From CBETVX01 sp965539935 (GTDB lineage: Bacteria > Bacillota > Clostridia > Peptostreptococcales > Caminicellaceae), in contig CBETVX010000003.1 in assembly GCA_965539935.1 (NCBI GenBank), forward strand, positions 1 to 64,000: a stretch of 64,000 bases of DNA. Direction: 5' to 3'. Below, piece by piece: positions 63,223 through 64,000 of the stretch. Numbering within the stretch: position 1 is the stretch's first letter; every line of letters starts with the position of its first letter. The position numbers and the translations under genes were made by a program. The notes below the pieces were generated by a model that saw nothing but the letters and a program-made list of their open reading frames with translations, ran no database searches and had not been told where the DNA came from.

Positions 63223-63732
63223 GTGATTAGAAAGTACAAGGAATATATGCCTAAGGTACATGATAGTTGCTTTATAGCAGATTCAGCCGAAATAATTGGA
63301 AAAGTGACCTTGAAAGAAAATGTAAATATCTGGTTCAATGCAGTTCTAAGAGGAGATGTAAATACTATCGATGTAGGTGCCAATACTAATATCCAAGATA
63401 ATTGTGTAGTACATGTCAATGGAAGCGTACCTATTCCAACTATTATAGGTGAAAATTGTACAATAGGACATAGTGCAATTATTCACGCTTGTACCATTGG
63501 AAATAATGTATTAATTGGAATGGGAGCTATCATATTAGACGGTGCCGTAATAGAAGATAATGTGATTATTGGAGCAGGTGCCCTCATACCACCTGGAAAG
63601 AAAATACCGAAGAATTCATTAGTTGTAGGAAGTCCTGGAAAAGTAGTAAGACAGCTATCTGAAAAGGAAGTAAAAGAACTTGAAGAATCTGCTGAGCATT
63701 ACGTAAGTCTAGCAAAGGAATATATGGAATAA
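63223..63732 (+). CDS. Gamma-carbonic-anhydrase-like hexapeptide-repeat protein
   Basis: A left-handed beta-helix protein of 169 residues related to PaaY/YrdA and gamma carbonic anhydrase. Metal-binding histidines lie in NCVVHVNG, GHSAIIHAC and nearby, and hexapeptide repeats fill residues 20-130. A C-terminal helix packs on the trimer. The frame opens with ATG at 63205, but GGAGGAG points to GTG 63223. Enzymatic activity of this group is often unproven. It lies between scfB and secD. Confidence 0.9.
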   Translation: MIRKYKEYMPKVHDSCFIADSAEIIGKVTLKENVNIWFNAVLRGDVNTIDVGANTNIQDNCVVHVNGSVPIPTIIGENCTIGHSAIIHACTIGNNVLIGMGAIILDGAVIEDNVIIGAGALIPPGKKIPKNSLVVGSPGKVVRQLSEKEVKELEESAEHYVSLAKEYME

Positions 63733-63802
63733 ATGTGCAAATATTTATTTCCATATTATAACATTAAATTTAATATTGTTATGAAAAATAGGAGGTATAC
63801 AA

Positions 63803-64000
63803 ATGAAATCTAAAAATATTATATTGTTTCTGCTAGTAATAGCTATAATAGCAGGGGGAGTATATACTGCCTTTAATGGTCTTAAAATAGGCAATTTTTC
63901 CATTAGTCCAATAAAAGACTCAATAAAACTTGGCTTAGATATAAAGGGTGGAGTATATGTGGTCCTAGAAGCTGATACAAATGCTCAAGGTGAAGAACTT
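63803..64000 (+). CDS. secD: Protein translocase subunit SecD, 5' end only
   Basis: The first 66 codons are present; the gene runs off the window. A membrane helix (about 5-22) is followed by IKLGLDIKGGVYVVLEAD, the LGLDLxGG signature of SecD just after the first segment. SecD with SecF uses the proton gradient to pull exported proteins from the Sec channel. TAGGAGG supports the start. The gene order yajC - TIGR04086 - scfA - scfB - secD is typical of Clostridia. Confidence 0.93.
   Translation, partial: MKSKNIILFLLVIAIIAGGVYTAFNGLKIGNFSISPIKDSIKLGLDIKGGVYVVLEADTNAQGEEL

Overview
The window comes from a low-GC, endospore-forming anaerobe of the class Clostridia (Firmicutes). The evidence is the strongly A+T-rich sequence, near-universal AGGAGG-type ribosome binding sites, and frequent TTG/GTG starts. 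It also holds the spoIIA (sigma-F) and spoVA sporulation operons, a tyrosyl-tRNA T-box leader, the clostridial SCIFF peptide with its radical SAM partner, a flavodiiron protein and a glycyl-radical enzyme. A Tissierellales-like genome would fit, but the genus cannot be fixed by eye.

Layout. 1-500: a tRNA cluster (Met fragment, Trp, Pro, Ile, Met, Phe). 0.6-4.1 kb: an RNase H-fold exonuclease, a coiled-coil protein, a pair of nucleoside-recognition membrane proteins and an HD-GYP protein. 4.5-6.8 kb: cysteine desulfurase and thiI (tRNA thiolation). 6.9-13.9 kb: spoIIAA-spoIIAB-sigF behind a sigma-H-type promoter, then spoVAA-AB-AC-AD-AEb-AEa-AF with two undescribed small genes. 13.9-18.7 kb: a class A penicillin-binding protein and T-box-controlled tyrS. 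18.8-21.9 kb: a zinc-ribbon protein, a flavin-binding protein, yunB whose start lies in a terminator-like hairpin, and a lipoprotein. 22-25 kb: a decayed accessory stretch with degenerate repeats, a broken gene and an orphan eutS-eutP pair. 25-31 kb: an SDR dehydrogenase, then a two-component system divergent from a lantibiotic-protection (LanFEG-type) ABC transporter, with 11-bp-phased direct repeats between them. 31-38 kb: a bile-salt/penicillin-V-hydrolase family enzyme, several small proteins, two gene relics and a phospholipase D protein. 38-43 kb: a transporter with two M20 hydrolases, then a flavodiiron protein. 43.3-50.8 kb: a 34-residue membrane peptide, hflX, a HEAT protein, a DUF3189 gene with a shifted C-terminus, two half-length TSUP permeases, cysK, nadE and a YebC regulator. 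50.8-53.4 kb: a 31-residue ORF and the YjjI/YjjW glycyl-radical pair. 53.6-64 kb: bofC-like, ruvCAB, a SpoIID protein, queA, tgt, yajC (interrupted by a stop), a TIGR04086 protein, scfA, scfB, a gamma-carbonic-anhydrase-like protein and the start of secD.

How it works together. The core blocks (sporulation and germination, tRNA modification, recombination, secretion) are ordinary and sit in conserved order. The unusual content is concentrated in several places: the untracked small genes (58, 34 and 31 aa); the YjjI/YjjW pair, whose substrate is unknown; the phased repeat array in front of the peptide-protection transporter; the yunB leader hairpin; and a set of single-base lesions (yajC nonsense, DUF3189 and other homopolymer frameshifts). 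Those lesions are either recent gene loss or sequence errors.
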